Of a stretch of 64,000 nucleotides of DNA, positions 1-11,038 are shown piece after piece. The stretch lies in contig JAOALB010000001.1 of the NCBI GenBank assembly GCA_025331125.1, positions 1,263,754 through 1,327,753 on the forward strand. Reading direction: 5' to 3'. Each line of letters begins with the position of its first letter. The stretch's first letter is position 1. The notes under the pieces are model-generated. The model had not been told where the DNA came from. It saw only the letters and a program-made list of their open reading frames with translations, and ran no database searches. The translations under genes were made by a program, and so were the position numbers. Source of the DNA: Mycogone perniciosa (taxonomy: Eukaryota; Ascomycota; Sordariomycetes; Hypocreales; Hypocreaceae).

Positions 1-264
1 TGGTGAATGCAATTTGTTAACGACTGTCTAAGTAACTATACTAAACGAGTGACAAGCCAGTCGTATATATACAAAGGGAATAATCGTGGATCACCTTGGA
101 TCACACTTGTTTTCCTGGTGATCCAGGTGAGTCCTTCCGTTGGCTCACTGGGATCACTTTATAGTCCGTGGTGACCCAAGTGATCCAATGCTGATTGGTT
201 CGTCCATCCGAGGTTCCTCCGGGTACGTACCACGTCACGTTCTTATAATGGTCGGGTCGTGACA
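1..264 (-). repeat. Solo LTR, cut by the window edge
   Basis: On the minus strand this stretch starts with TGTCACGACCCGACC at 264 and aligns along its length with the reverse complement of the repeat at 50640-50924. The shared parts include a block around GTTAACGACTGTCTAAGTAA and a TATATA-ACAAAGG stretch. About 21 bp of the far end, which should finish in GTGACA, lie left of the window. No reverse transcriptase or integrase is visible, so it is a solo LTR or the end of an element lying to the left. Confidence 0.72.
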
Positions 265-766
265 AATAGATCGTTCATGCACCACCCGCGAACATTACAC
301 CACATACTGAAATCCTACACCAGTACGGAGTACGGAGTACTCCGTAGGTCTTCCCTTCTATCTGCTCTATACAAAATCTCCCTAAGCCGACTATTCTTCC
401 GGCTATATTGTCGGCACAATTTCATAATTTGTCTTCAATCCCTAGGTCGCCCTTACTCTCCCTGTAACTGCTGTATTTGGTATATAACTTTTGTAGCTGT
501 ACTCGTAGTGTAATATTAACTCTATCTCCGCTACTGCTGCTGTGAGAGATTTTTGGTAGCGCATGGACTATCTGTGCGAATAGCAAATTCTTATCTGTGC
601 GAATAGCATTACTCAAAAATAATGACTCGACCTGCCCCGAGTACATAGGTACTAGGTGGGGGTCAGTGGTCACGTGCTTTCGCGTTATTTCCACCTCGCC
701 ACGCGTCACTACCACGTCTCCCATGACTCTCCATATTTGGCCACCCTGACATCTCGGAAACGAGAA
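265..766. other. Intergenic, upstream of the SNF2 gene
   Basis: About 500 bp between the LTR and the SNF2-family start codon. It holds a perfect 16-bp palindrome, TACGGAGTACTCCGTA, at 331-346, and a short direct repeat TATCTGTGCGAATAGCA near 568-608. No convincing gene was seen; short ORFs here lack coding character. Confidence 0.6.
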
Positions 767-3700
767 ATGGCTAGAGAAATCATTGAAATATCGGACGATG
801 AAAACACGGGCTCTGATTTGGACAATGGGTTTGAAGGAGCAGCCAGAAATCCCCCTCGGAAGAGGAAGATTGAGCCAGAGTTGTCCGAAAAGGTTCAATG
901 GACAGACGAATCTGACAGCGTGCCTGCCAAGCCAAAGAAGCGCAGGGCAAAGCGTAAATCCACCGGGAAGAGCAAAAAGGACTCCATAAATGTGGATGAA
1001 ACCAACCCCGGGGATGATCCGGAGACTGTCGATCTGCCTGACTACCTGTTGGAGCGGAGACGCGACTTCGATGCCAAAAAGAAGCTGTACCATGAATCAG
1101 CCCTGATGCTGCCGCCTGACTACTCGGATATCGACTTCGATGAGTCGCAAAGGCTGGGAGAGCTGAAAGAGCGTCCGGAATTTGATCCTATGAGTGGGAT
1201 CAAGCCGTCGAGGCCATATAAAGACATTGAGCTGCCCCAGTCCGCCGGCCTGATTCCTGCCTCCATCGCACAATATCTGCGCGACTACCAAGTGGATGGT
1301 GTGCGATTTTTGCATCGAAAGTTCGTGTATCAGGAGGGGGGTATCTTGGGCGATGATATGGGTCTTGGCAAGACGGTTCAAGTGGCCGCCTTCTTGACGG
1401 CTGCTTTTGGCAAGACTGGCGATGAGCGCGATGCTAAGCGGATGCGACAAATGCGTTTCTTTAATACCCGCTGGTATCCCAAGATCCTCATCATCTGTCC
1501 TGGATCTCTGATAATGAACTGGAAGAACGAGTTGAACCGCTGGGGTTGGTGGCACGTGGATCTGTTTCATGGTGCAAACAAGGACGATGTACTTGGGACC
1601 GCCCGTGCTGGCATGTTGGAGATCATGATCACAACATACGATACATACAAAAACTCTCGCAGTTCCATTAATATGGTGCAATGGGATGCTATCATTGCAG
1701 ATGAATGTCACCGTCTGAAGGATCCATACTCGGAGACCACCAAGGCGATGCAGGAGGTGAACGCGCTTTGCCGCATTGGCCTTACTGGTACCGCGATTCA
1801 GAACAAGTACGAAGAGCTTTGGACTTTACTGGACTGGACAAATCCGGGTTATTTTGGTACCAAAGCTGAATGGTCACAAACCATCAGCAAGCCGTTGACT
1901 GTTGGTCAATCCCACGAGGCGACTGTTGCTCAACTCAGCCTTGCGAGACAGACGGCAAAGAAACTCGTGCAAAACCTTCTTCCACGCTATTTCCTACGGC
2001 GAATGAAGACGTTGATAGCGGATCAACTACCAAAAAAGACCGACAAGGTGGTCTTCTGCCCTCTTACAGATTTGCAGAGAGAAGCATACGAGAATTTCCT
2101 CGGCAATGCAGAGATTGAGATTCTGCGAACTGTCTCGGACGATTGCGAGAAGCATGGGGGTAAGCAGGGCTGGTGTTGCAAAGCGCAACTCCCCAGTGGC
2201 AGCCGGTGGCAGAGTATTGTCTTTCCAAGCATGGTTGTGTTGCAAAAACTGGCGAACCACCTAACTTTGCTGGTGCCGTCGACAACCGATGCTGATGAGA
2301 AACATCAATCGGAGCTTTCGACTCTCAGGACTTGCATGCCTGACACATGGAAAGTGCTCTATGAGAAACGAGATCAGATTAGTAACCTGGTCAATCCAGA
2401 ATTCTGCGGAAAGTGGAAGATCCTAAAAAAGTTGCTCAAGTTTTGGCATGGAAATGGAGACAAAGTGCTCGTATTTTCCCACAGCGTGCGGCTACTTCGG
2501 ATCTTGCAGCATCTCTTCAGCAACACTAGCTACACGGTCAGCTATCTGGATGGGACTCTGAGCTACGAAGCGCGACAGGACGTTGTTGACACGTTCAACT
2601 CAGACCCTACGCAATTTGTCTTCCTCATTTCAACCAAGGCTGGTGGTGTAGGGCTGAACATCACCTCTGCTAACAAGGTGGTCATCATTGATCCTCATTG
2701 GAATCCTTCATACGACCTGCAAGCCCAGGACCGAGCTTACCGAATTGGCCAGACTCGTGATGTCGAAGTTTTCCGACTTATTTCTGTAGGAACCATTGAA
2801 GAGATTGTCTATGCTCGCCAGATATACAAACAGCAACAAGCAAACATTGGCTACACCGCCTCGTCTGAGAGGCGTTACTTTCGAGGTGTTCAGCAAGATA
2901 CGACGCGGAAAGGTGAGATATTTGGATTGTCGAATATCTTCACCTACCACAGTCACATGGGTCTGCTCCGTGATATTGTTAACAAAACGAACATCGCCGA
3001 GGCCAAAGCAGGAGTCAATCTTGTGGATGTCGATATAGAAAAAGCAGCGGACGATGAGGAGAGCCTCGCCGTGGTGAAGAAGGAGGATGTGGACGATGGA
3101 GGGCTCAGCCAACTCGCGGCGTTATTGACTGCTGAAGACCAGCAGAAAATACGAGAACAAAGCAAGACAACTAGACCAAAAAGTGACGCCGTCCAGGCCA
3201 TTCTCGCTTCCGTTGGCGTAGAATACACACACGACAACTCCGAGGTCATTGGATCGTCGAAAATAGAAGAGCAGCTCTCGCGCCAGGCAGCGGGTGGGCA
3301 ACTTGCAGGTCAGAGCACATTATTTGCCGATAGCGATGAGGAAGATGGCGATGGGTTGCATAGCACATACAAACCCCCGGAGGATGTTTGCCTCCGACAG
3401 TTCTGTGAGATGGCCAAGGAGTTTGGGTTCGTCAACGCCACAGAATTTGCACTGATCGTCGAGAGCTGGACACAGGAGGCGAGGAGAAACTGTTTGGGCA
3501 CATTCTACAAGCGGCGTGAAGCGAAGCTGGCAAAAGAGGGGAGCTTTCAAGAAGAGGATAAGAAGGAAGACCGGCCATCCGAAGCAAACGAAGAGGAAAG
3601 TGTGCTCAAGGAGGAGACCAAGCCGAAAATCGAGCCGCCGAAAGAGCAAGATGAGGCGAAAAGCGGAGTCAAGCGTGAAGTAACCCCCTCGTGGCGACTC

Positions 3701-3883
3701 GTCAAACGCGAGGATGTAAAAATGGAGAATATGAAAGCGGAAGCGATGAAAAATGATAGCAGGGTGAAGACGGAGGGCGTGGCTCTTAACTACACTGACG
3801 AGAAAAAGCAGATTCATGTGGATGAAACATCCAAGCGAACCTCAATCTTTCTCATAGAGGACGACGACGATGATGAGCTATAA
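767..3883 (+). CDS. SNF2-family DNA-dependent ATPase, ERCC6L2-like
   Basis: A single exon encoding about 1038 residues. The frame is open from 656, but the Met at 767 (MAREIIEISDDE) is the natural start. A basic, nuclear-signal-rich N-terminus precedes the helicase core: Walker A DDMGLGKT near residues 196-203, DECH box near 311-314, LTGTAIQN motif III, and the C-terminal lobe with STKAGGVGLN and QAQDRAYRIGQ. Spacing and wording fit the ERCC6L2/Rad26-like subfamily of Swi2/Snf2 translocases, which act in DNA repair and chromatin remodelling in the nucleus; that role is inferred from family. The C-terminal 250 residues are charged Lys/Glu-rich sequence ending in an acidic tail (EDDDDDEL). It converges on the methyltransferase gene, with stop codons about 130 bp apart. 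No lesion seen. Confidence 0.93.
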   Translation: MAREIIEISDDENTGSDLDNGFEGAARNPPRKRKIEPELSEKVQWTDESDSVPAKPKKRRAKRKSTGKSKKDSINVDETNPGDDPETVDLPDYLLERRRDFDAKKKLYHESALMLPPDYSDIDFDESQRLGELKERPEFDPMSGIKPSRPYKDIELPQSAGLIPASIAQYLRDYQVDGVRFLHRKFVYQEGGILGDDMGLGKTVQVAAFLTAAFGKTGDERDAKRMRQMRFFNTRWYPKILIICPGSLIMNWKNELNRWGWWHVDLFHGANKDDVLGTARAGMLEIMITTYDTYKNSRSSINMVQWDAIIADECHRLKDPYSETTKAMQEVNALCRIGLTGTAIQNKYEELWTLLDWTNPGYFGTKAEWSQTISKPLTVGQSHEATVAQLSLARQTAKKLVQNLLPRYFLRRMKTLIADQLPKKTDKVVFCPLTDLQREAYENFLGNAEIEILRTVSDDCEKHGGKQGWCCKAQLPSGSRWQSIVFPSMVVLQKLANHLTLLVPSTTDADEKHQSELSTLRTCMPDTWKVLYEKRDQISNLVNPEFCGKWKILKKLLKFWHGNGDKVLVFSHSVRLLRILQHLFSNTSYTVSYLDGTLSYEARQDVVDTFNSDPTQFVFLISTKAGGVGLNITSANKVVIIDPHWNPSYDLQAQDRAYRIGQTRDVEVFRLISVGTIEEIVYARQIYKQQQANIGYTASSERRYFRGVQQDTTRKGEIFGLSNIFTYHSHMGLLRDIVNKTNIAEAKAGVNLVDVDIEKAADDEESLAVVKKEDVDDGGLSQLAALLTAEDQQKIREQSKTTRPKSDAVQAILASVGVEYTHDNSEVIGSSKIEEQLSRQAAGGQLAGQSTLFADSDEEDGDGLHSTYKPPEDVCLRQFCEMAKEFGFVNATEFALIVESWTQEARRNCLGTFYKRREAKLAKEGSFQEEDKKEDRPSEANEEESVLKEETKPKIEPPKEQDEAKSGVKREVTPSWRLVKREDVKMENMKAEAMKNDSRVKTEGVALNYTDEKKQIHVDETSKRTSIFLIEDDDDDEL

Positions 3884-4014
3884 CGACTCGTGCTATTTCA
3901 TCTATCATGATGATCACGGCCGAAACCTTTCGCCAGATTGCTAGCTGTCGATTCGTCCGTCCCATGCCAGGCCTTTGGCCTTCAGTATTGGCCCTACAAA
4001 AGTACCAACGGAGA

Positions 4015-4984
4015 TTACTTCGTCAGGGTGCCCAGAATATGTGGTACAACCCCATACGGGGGCTCATCCTCAGGATGTGAGAGATCGATCTCCTGCCACA
4101 CTCCGGCAGCCATGAAACTTTTTTCGGTGTCTCGGCAAAGGCGACAGGAGCCGATGAGAAACGACCAAGGGATGTTTACGATGCCTAAAGAGATCAACCA
4201 GGTCAGTCCTATTGTGTGTTTGCAATCATGACGATAAAGATGAGTTGAACTTACGTTGATACAAGCTCAGAAGTGGACCGCCACGCCTGACCCTGACATG
4301 CTCGTACACATACCAGTGGCCGCCTGGTTTGAGGAGCTTATACAGCAGCTTGATGTTCTTCTCAGGCTCGGGGATGCTACACATACACAGGACGCCAAAA
4401 ATGCAATCGACACTTCCGGGCTCAATCTTACCATCCCATGCAGGAGAGAGTTCCGAGACTGATTCGATGCCAACAGGGACAACTTCGTAGATGTCCTTCA
4501 GACCGACCTCCTTAACTCGCTTTTGCAGCGCCTTGGCCGAGATGGGATTTGGTTCGACGCCATAAATCTTGGTGATGCCGCTGCTGAGATTCTTTCTGTT
4601 ACGAACACCATTCGTGGCATTGTCGCCGTCCTTAAAACGGACAAGGACGTCGGCCCACATACCGCTCCCGGCACCAACTTCGAGGACGGTTCCATGGATG
4701 GGGGTGCTGATGACTTCGTCGTGGATGAGGCCATTCTTGACGCGGCCCTCAAGGAGGGAAATGACGCGCTGCTCACCAGTGCTCTTGACCTCCGGACCGA
4801 TGGTGGCCCAGAATACACCAAAGAGAGCTTCATTAAAACCCGAGGGGGAGAATAGTGTGCGATAATCACCAGCCGCCACCAGTGCCCAGATGGTAACTGG
4901 GATATGCATGGCCGAATAGCCCATGAATACCCATGGCTCTACAATGGAAATGAGTAGATTCTGGAGGGTAGCGAAGAACTCCAT
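4015..4984 (-). CDS. METTL7-like SAM-dependent methyltransferase
   Basis: Complement of 4255-4984 joined to 4015-4208, with one 46-bp intron (4209-4254, GTAAGT...TAG), giving 307 residues. The chosen Met is followed by a hydrophobic N-terminal segment (about residues 9-38) that would anchor the protein in a membrane, as in METTL7/TMT1 proteins. Motif I is LEVGAGSG (101-108), followed by VEPNP (143-147) and LLKPGGHWYVYEH. The second exon supplies the C-terminal part (NIPWSFLIGSC...), matching the C-terminus expected for the family. Human relatives methylate thiols at the ER or lipid droplets; the substrate here is unknown. A TATTTATA box in minus orientation lies at 5180-5187. The frame is open back to 5128, but homology starts at 4984. 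Confidence 0.86.
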
Positions 4985-5999
4985 GGTGAATGAAAGGGTG
5001 TGTACAATCAGGGGAAAGGTGAGAGGTGTGAGGGCCCGAGACGTACGGCGATGTTTTATCGCGGCGAATATTGGATCAAGCCCTCGAGGAAGAACGAAGC
5101 TCAGGACAAGACTTGAAAGGAGGCTCACTTACAAGGGGGAAACGGGAAGAAGGGTGTGTGAATATGATTTCTAGAGGCCTATTTATACGTGTGACGCACC
5201 ATGTGCCTCGTATCTGCTCGGCATTCTCACAAGCATGTAGGGCGTAACAACGGCTGTGGGGCCGTTTCCGCCGAGCCGGGCTCCATCTTCATCGGACTGG
5301 CCTTTGAGTTCTAGCGGATGCCTTTTAACGGCGTCTCCTTCACAAAGAGATTGGGCTTTGAGATTTGTGGTACTAAAACCAGAAAATGGCTTGGATAACC
5401 CGCACGATCTTGGAAACGAATTCTCTGGATTGAGGACTTAACCGGAGTTAGGGGGATGGGATTTCCAGGTGGAGATGCGTGAAAGCTGGCACAGTACGAC
5501 CTTGTTTGCTGTGGACTTGAATACTTCCGGAAGTATAAGGCCAAGATTACGTTGGAATGAGTTTGGCATTGCAAATACTTATCCTGCTAAATTTGCCTGC
5601 ATCCAGCGGATGTCCACCTTGAAAAGGTCAATGGCCCGACACCGTCAGGGGCGTATCTAATGCAACGTTTACAGGACTCACGGGCCTGCGCGCATACTTT
5701 CTCTCCCTATAGAATAGCAAATGCTATTCGTAAGCATACAGCGGCCATCTTGGGTGATTATTCTTCGGAAGAGTTGATTCTGGGAAGAGCTTCCACAAGC
5801 CAAAAGCAATTCAGTTCAAATATCGACAACAGAGAGCCTTGATAGTATTTGATGCCATGTACGACCATAATCGTCTAATTTTCGGGTTGTTCTGTTAATA
5901 CCCACCCATTGAACCCATAACGCCGATTGTGCTCCACGAATGTGTCTTCCCGCATATCCCTTGACGCAATTTCTCAACCCCCCACCTCTCCATATTCCA
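4985..5999. other. Intergenic, 1.0 kb
   Basis: Holds the 5' flank of the methyltransferase gene, including its TATA-like box at 5180-5187, and the 3' flank of IMP3. Short ORFs between 5250 and 5850 show no family signature. No repeat or RNA gene seen. Confidence 0.5.
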
Positions 6000-6632
6000 T
6001 TACAGCAACTCGAAGTCGTCCAACTCGTCACGGTACTTCATAATGTTCTTCTTAATCTTGCTTCCCACGGCCCACGTGACAAAGTCCTCAGTATTCCTCG
6101 TGACCAGATACGCCGGATCCGTGACCGACTCAACACCGACGCGGACGTGGCCCTGTTCGATCATCTTGGTCGCGGCTTGGACGTTCTCGGCCATGCGTAA
6201 CCGAGTCATGACGACGGGCAGGCGGCGCCTGGCGAAGGCGCTGACGGTGACGCTGTTCTCCACTGCGGAGAGCTTGGAGGCTGAGGAGAGGATGCCCATG
6301 TCGTAGAGTTTGTTGAGGAGGAGCTCTTCGTGTTTCCGTCTGAAGGCGCTCTCGGGAGGGAGGAGGGAGAGTCGGTGGGCGAGTTGTCGAGCGGACTAGG
6401 ACGATGTTAATAACAGGTCATCCGAGGAAGGCAATTGCGCGGCGGTTCTGGTACAAAGCCTCTGGGGAGTACTCACGCCGCAAAGTCGGTTGTATTTATG
6501 GTAGTCCTCTGGGTTTTGGATCATGTATCTCCGCCGAATTGCTTTGTCGCGGTGGCCGTCATCTTGCTTGTATGTGATGAAGTCGGTCTTGCGCAGGAGC
6601 TTCTGCTCGTGATACTTGAGTTTTCGCACCAT
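6000..6632 (-). CDS. imp3: IMP3, U3 small nucleolar ribonucleoprotein subunit
   Basis: Complement of 6477-6632 joined to 6000-6395, with an 81-bp intron (6396-6476, phase 0), giving 183 residues, the usual IMP3 length. It starts MVRKLKYHEQKLL, the hallmark N-terminus of IMP3, and carries an S4-type RNA-binding domain in the second half (RRRLPVVMTRLRMAE, then IEQGHVRVG). IMP3 binds U3 snoRNA with Mpp10 and Imp4 in the nucleolar small-subunit processome and is needed for early 18S rRNA cleavages. It is divergently arranged with the mitochondrial S18 gene, 237 bp between start codons. Sequence is intact. Confidence 0.96.
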
Positions 6633-6869
6633 ATTGGGGTTTTTGCGACGATTGCTGCCGCTGCTGAGAATGAAGGTTGAGTGATTCTGATGGTGGAGTT
6701 GAACATTGAAAATCCATCCCAGAAATCTTGAGTGGGGCCGCAGCACAAGCGCGGAATTCGTCCGTCCCGGAGATCCTGACCAATCAAACCACTCCATTGA
6801 AAAACACCAAGATTTCGAGCCTCTGCGCATCACCACCAAAGAGTAGCGACATCACCAGAGCCACGCAAA
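6633..6869. promoter_or_regulatory. Shared divergent promoter of IMP3 and mS18
   Basis: The 237 bp between the IMP3 start codon (minus) and the mitochondrial S18 start codon (plus) must contain both promoters and both 5' leaders. No TATA box is obvious, as is common for housekeeping genes. Inference from gene positions. Confidence 0.5.
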
Positions 6870-7603
6870 ATGCCTCCACGACTCCCCGCGCCAGGCGCTC
6901 TCCGCGCACTATCAAGCCCTTGCGTCTCAATCCGAGCCTTCTCCTCCACTGCCGCAGTCTCTGCTCCCCCGCGCGACCGTGTACCGTCCACCACTGCCTC
7001 CTCCAGCAACAGCCTCCTCTCCATCACCAACCCCGAGCGACAAGCACGCAATACGAGCAGCTCGGGAGCAACAATCCCGCGTCCTGGAGATGCTGCCGCC
7101 CGATTGGTCAACCGGCTCAAGGAAAAGGGGGCCAACAACATGCGCTACAAGCAGTCCCAGCTGGAGTATCTGCGCAACCAGAAGAACTCGAACGACTACC
7201 TGAAGCAGATGCCTCGACGGTGGGACGCAGGCGATGTGTACTCCCCGCACGATATGAGCCCTGTGGAGATGCAGAAGTGGAGGAAGAGGTCGCCTCGGAG
7301 TGGTGATGTGGTGGATGCGTTGGGCATTCGACCGTTGGATATGTACAAGGTATGTTTTATGAATCGCCGATCTAGATGGGAAGAGAGGGACTAACAGGGT
7401 GTGTACAGAACTTTGCCTTGGTGCAGGAATTCACATCCACCTCTGGCCAAATCACACACTCCTTAGGGACGAGTCTCCGTCCCGTCAACCAGCGCAAGAT
7501 AGCAAAGATGATTAGACGAGTCCAGGGCATGGGTCTCTACCCCACAATCCACGACCACCCGGAGATGATCAGGGACGATTTCTTTCCTCCTGAACGCAGG
7601 TAA
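6870..7603 (+). CDS. rsm18: Mitochondrial small-subunit ribosomal protein bS18m
   Basis: 6870-7349 joined to 7409-7603, with a 59-bp intron (GTATGT...CAG, phase 0), giving 224 residues. An Arg/Ala/Ser-rich N-terminus without acidic residues (about 1-35) is a mitochondrial targeting sequence. The conserved S18 core begins around DALGIRPLDMYK and continues across the splice junction into NFALVQEFTS and RPVNQRKIAKMIRR, the bS18 signature. Length and layout match fungal Rsm18. The product acts in the mitoribosome small subunit. It is divergent from IMP3; the stop codon lies inside a short TAAAGGGG tandem repeat. Confidence 0.93.
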
Positions 7604-7626
7604 AGGGGTAAAGGGGTAAAGGGGCA
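7599..7626 (+). repeat. Short tandem repeat TAAAGGGG, three units
   Basis: Three direct copies of the octamer TAAAGGGG. The first overlaps the TAA stop codon of the mS18 gene, so slippage here would change the stop context but not remove it. Confidence 0.85.
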
Positions 7627-7753
7627 TAGATGCCGTGGCCACCTGTGAGGACGCTCGCCAATGGCTTCTGATTTTTTTTGACTACATGTACAATAGCCTC
7701 GGCCTCTACTATGTATAGTATACATGTCCACAGATCATCTTTTTGTACACACA

Positions 7754-10188
7754 TTAGGCCTTCATGGCCCGGCTGATTTTGAATTGGCAGAGTGAATATT
7801 CGTTCACCCGCCGGCCTACCTTCATCAGGTCCATCCATGCCTCACGGTACCGCTTCTTTGCCCACTCCTGGAATCCTGATTGAAGCTCCTGTCCGGGAAG
7901 AGCATTGTATGCCACACCCAGCCTGTTCTAGTGTTAGCAATAGGGCCAGGAATAACTTAGGAACGGTTCAATACTCACGTCATTGCGTCCGGCTCTGACC
8001 CCACATAGGACGCCATCTTCATGATAAGACCCCTGACCTCCTTCTCGTTTCCACTGCCAGCAATAGCCCCGATGTAAGCATTGTAAACACTCGGCGGCAC
8101 CTCTACATCCATCCCCTCTATCCTCTCCCAAATCTCGAGAGCCTTGCTGTATCCGCCAGTCTTCCTCTCCAATGTCCAAAACACAGCCTCTAAGCTGGCA
8201 TATGAAGGCCCTTCCCGCGATCTTGTAATCTCATACCAAAAGTCCAACGATATCAGGGGCTTGTCGCAACTTGTATACGCCATCATCAAGGCCGTGTATA
8301 GCTGCGTCGAGGGCTGGATAGATGTATCCATTTTTAACATATTGTGTACCATTTCCAACCCCTCGAGGTCAGGATACTGCGCAAAGCCTTCCAGGCATTT
8401 GACGTATGTGTCCATGGTGGGATGGTAGGATTTGTTTCGGTGTGCTCGCATGTGGCCAAAGACATGAGACGCCATATCCGGTCGTTTTCGATCGAAAAAC
8501 GCTTCCATGAGCTTCATTCGTCGCTCGAAGTTTGTGTCCTGGAAGAATTGATGTAAGAGTTGATACGCACCCCATGCTCGATTGGTGCTCGTATGAGGGT
8601 CGAGGCAGAATGATACGAATGCATTCTGCACGACCTCTCGTTCCGTCTCGCTGTATAAGAATGAGTAGATGGAGAGGATATCCATGACGTCGAAATGCTG
8701 GTCATTCTCTAGAAATCTCAGACACAAAGACGCCACTGTCGCTGGATCCAATCTCATTTGGTCCTCCTCGACAGTTTCGAGAATTGACTGAATAAACTTG
8801 AAATCCGGCTGCGGTTGAGCACTGAGTGCCACTAGGTACTTGTTCACTAATTGGCGAAATTCTCCAAACAATTTGGGTCTGGACTCATTGGTCCAAGGTT
8901 CCATGTGCCTGACTTGTTTATATGCTCCTTGCGCCCCGGTCAGGTTCTCTGCTTTCAATCGCAAGTCTAATAGGATTAGGTAGGTCTCGCCATTGGGAGC
9001 AAGGCCCCTTTGTGCACTGAGCGCAAGAACCTCTTCTCCCAACGTCGCGTCGCCTTGTTCAACCGCAACCCTAAGAAGACCATTGGTTGTGTGGATATCC
9101 GGAGGCAGCTCCCCATGGCGATTCACCATGTGTGACATCATGGTGTCTACTTCCGTGAGACTTTTTCCAGTAAGAAGGATTGCCTGTAGCAGCACATCCC
9201 AGTATTTTTTCTTCGGTTGCTGTTCGCCGAGTTTGAGGAATAGAGAGGTTGCCCAATCCTGCAGATTATTCCGCATTGCAAAAGAAGCCAGCGTCCGGTA
9301 AACTCGCACTTGAGTGCGATCTTGTTCAGTTGGCTTATTGAACCAGTGTTGCGTTTCAGAGACCCGGTCTTGTTGAGCGAAAAAGTCGACCATAATTCCT
9401 TGGAGCCCTGCATCGTATGGGACTCCATGACTCTCGGCGTACTCTATCAAACCCACCAATTCTCTTTCTCGTCCTTCTCTTGCAAGGCCTTGTGCAACAT
9501 CTTCCACGAGTTTATCATCCTTGGCCAAATAAACAGCAAATGCCGGCTCGTTCCATTTCGAATAGAGCATCTGAAGAGCTTCTTGGGATCCACCATAGAA
9601 ACACATCGACTTGACCAAGTAACTCCACTGAAGCTCGAGTGTGCGAGACCTTCCACTGAAGTTGCCTGAAGACCACACAGCATGCAGGGATTTGGCTAAA
9701 TCAAGATGGTTCTGGCTTCGTTCGTACGGTTCGATAGTTAGGAGGACTTGGCGCGCTATGGAGAGGTCCGCTGAAGAAAATTGTTTGACTTGCTGGTCGT
9801 TGTTCGGGGACTCGGCGAGGTATTCCAACAAACGGCGACATTGCAGAGCCTGCGTGCTGTTCAAGGGCATTCTGGTCTTCAGTTTCGATTGCATGAGTTT
9901 CCGCCACGCTTCCATAAGCTCCTTTCGCGGCGGCGGACGAAGATTGTCGAGCATGCGACTCCTCCACACCATTATTTGCAGCCATCCTGGTTCGTACTCG
10001 GGCTGCCTGACCTCTCGCGGGGGCTTCTGGAACAAGGCATTGAAAAACGTCCGTTGAAAATTCCTACTGGCCATAGGCCTCGGAAGTGAGCGTCGGCGAG
10101 CTGGGACCGCATATAGAGCGCAGGATGGCGCCGTCCTTGCCTGGCAGACGAGGAGTCGCCGGCCATGACGGGCCAAGTTTGCCCTCAT
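7754..10188 (-). CDS. Mitochondrial PPR-type protein, possibly Cia84-like
   Basis: Complement of 7979-10188 joined to 7754-7922, with a 56-bp intron (7923-7978) that restores the frame near the C-terminus, giving 792 residues. The N-terminus (MRANLARHGRRLLVCQ) is Arg-rich and lacks acidic residues, a mitochondrial presequence. The body is a run of degenerate 35-residue helical repeats of pentatricopeptide type, for example TYLILLDLRLKAENLTGA and VYNAYIGAIAGSGNEKE. Fungal proteins of this size and start resemble the complex I assembly factor CIA84, but I cannot separate that from other mitochondrial PPR proteins. PPR proteins bind organellar RNA or assist complex assembly. A possible alternative donor (ATGAAG/GTAGGC) near the 3' end could alter the last 25 residues. 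Confidence 0.8.
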
Positions 10189-11038
10189 GGTTGATACGCC
10201 TATGAAATGGCGGGCCTGGTACTGTGTTAGCCACCAATTGGAATATTAGGGAGACGCAGAATCTTGCTGGATCATTTTTGGAGCAGGCACATCACCTTTG
10301 CCCCGGATGAAGCTGAATTCGACAATGGTGTTGGAGCTCGATCCAAATCATCACCAATAATTCATCGAATAGAAATATTTTACCGTGGATTCTCCGGCGG
10401 CCACCCCGCCAACCCGCCAACCCGCTATCTATGCCATGTCATTGAGCTAGTACTCCTCAGAAGAGGTTCATACTCGTAAACTTCAGTTGAAAAATATATT
10501 ATTGAATTGAAGAAGAAATCAAATTTTGGCTTTCTCGTCTGTAACTTTGATATTGGCCCATAGCGAAAAATTGAAAATACACTCAGGTGGTAGTAACGAG
10601 TACGAAGTACGAAGTACAACCCCTTCGTATGCGCCTCGAGCTGTACTTGGCTTCTGGTGATAACGTCTGGGCATGCCAAGATGGGATGAGATGCTTATCG
10701 CCGCTCTTCGGTATTTGCTTAACCCCATCCTGGATTTAAAGGTCCTATTTCCGTGCGTACAGGGTGAAGAGTGATGTATGTAAATCTCGATCATTATTAA
10801 TCTTGCATTACGTATGGTGGGGTTGACAGCATTCAGTTCGAGATCACGGAATCAGATACGGAGTAGTTTACTATCTGGGTATTACCTATATAAACTTCAG
10901 CTCCAACACCTGTATCTGTTTCCCCCGCTCGTTCAAGTGGACTCCAACTTGCAAAAAAGCCGATATAAATTGCGCCTTTGCTCCAAGTCCCATTCAATTA
11001 AGTCACCAAGAACAGACATCAACAAAACAGTCGACAAA
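10189..11038. other. Intergenic, 0.85 kb
   Basis: AT-rich spacer between the divergent PPR-type gene and the aldo-keto reductase. It contains a GTACGAA tandem at about 10597-10617, a TACGGAGTA 9-mer at 10857-10865, and the promoter of the reductase. No gene seen. Confidence 0.5.
10887..10894 (+). promoter_or_regulatory. TATA box of the aldo-keto reductase gene
   Basis: TATATAAA lies about 150 bp before the start codon at 11039, followed by a pyrimidine-rich leader (CTGTTTCCCCCGCTC). Position and context fit a fungal core promoter. Confidence 0.6.

Noticed and set aside
422..1093. Long minus-strand ORF of 223 codons overlapping the SNF2 gene
   Set aside because: It is the antisense shadow of the SNF2 coding sequence and has no family signature.
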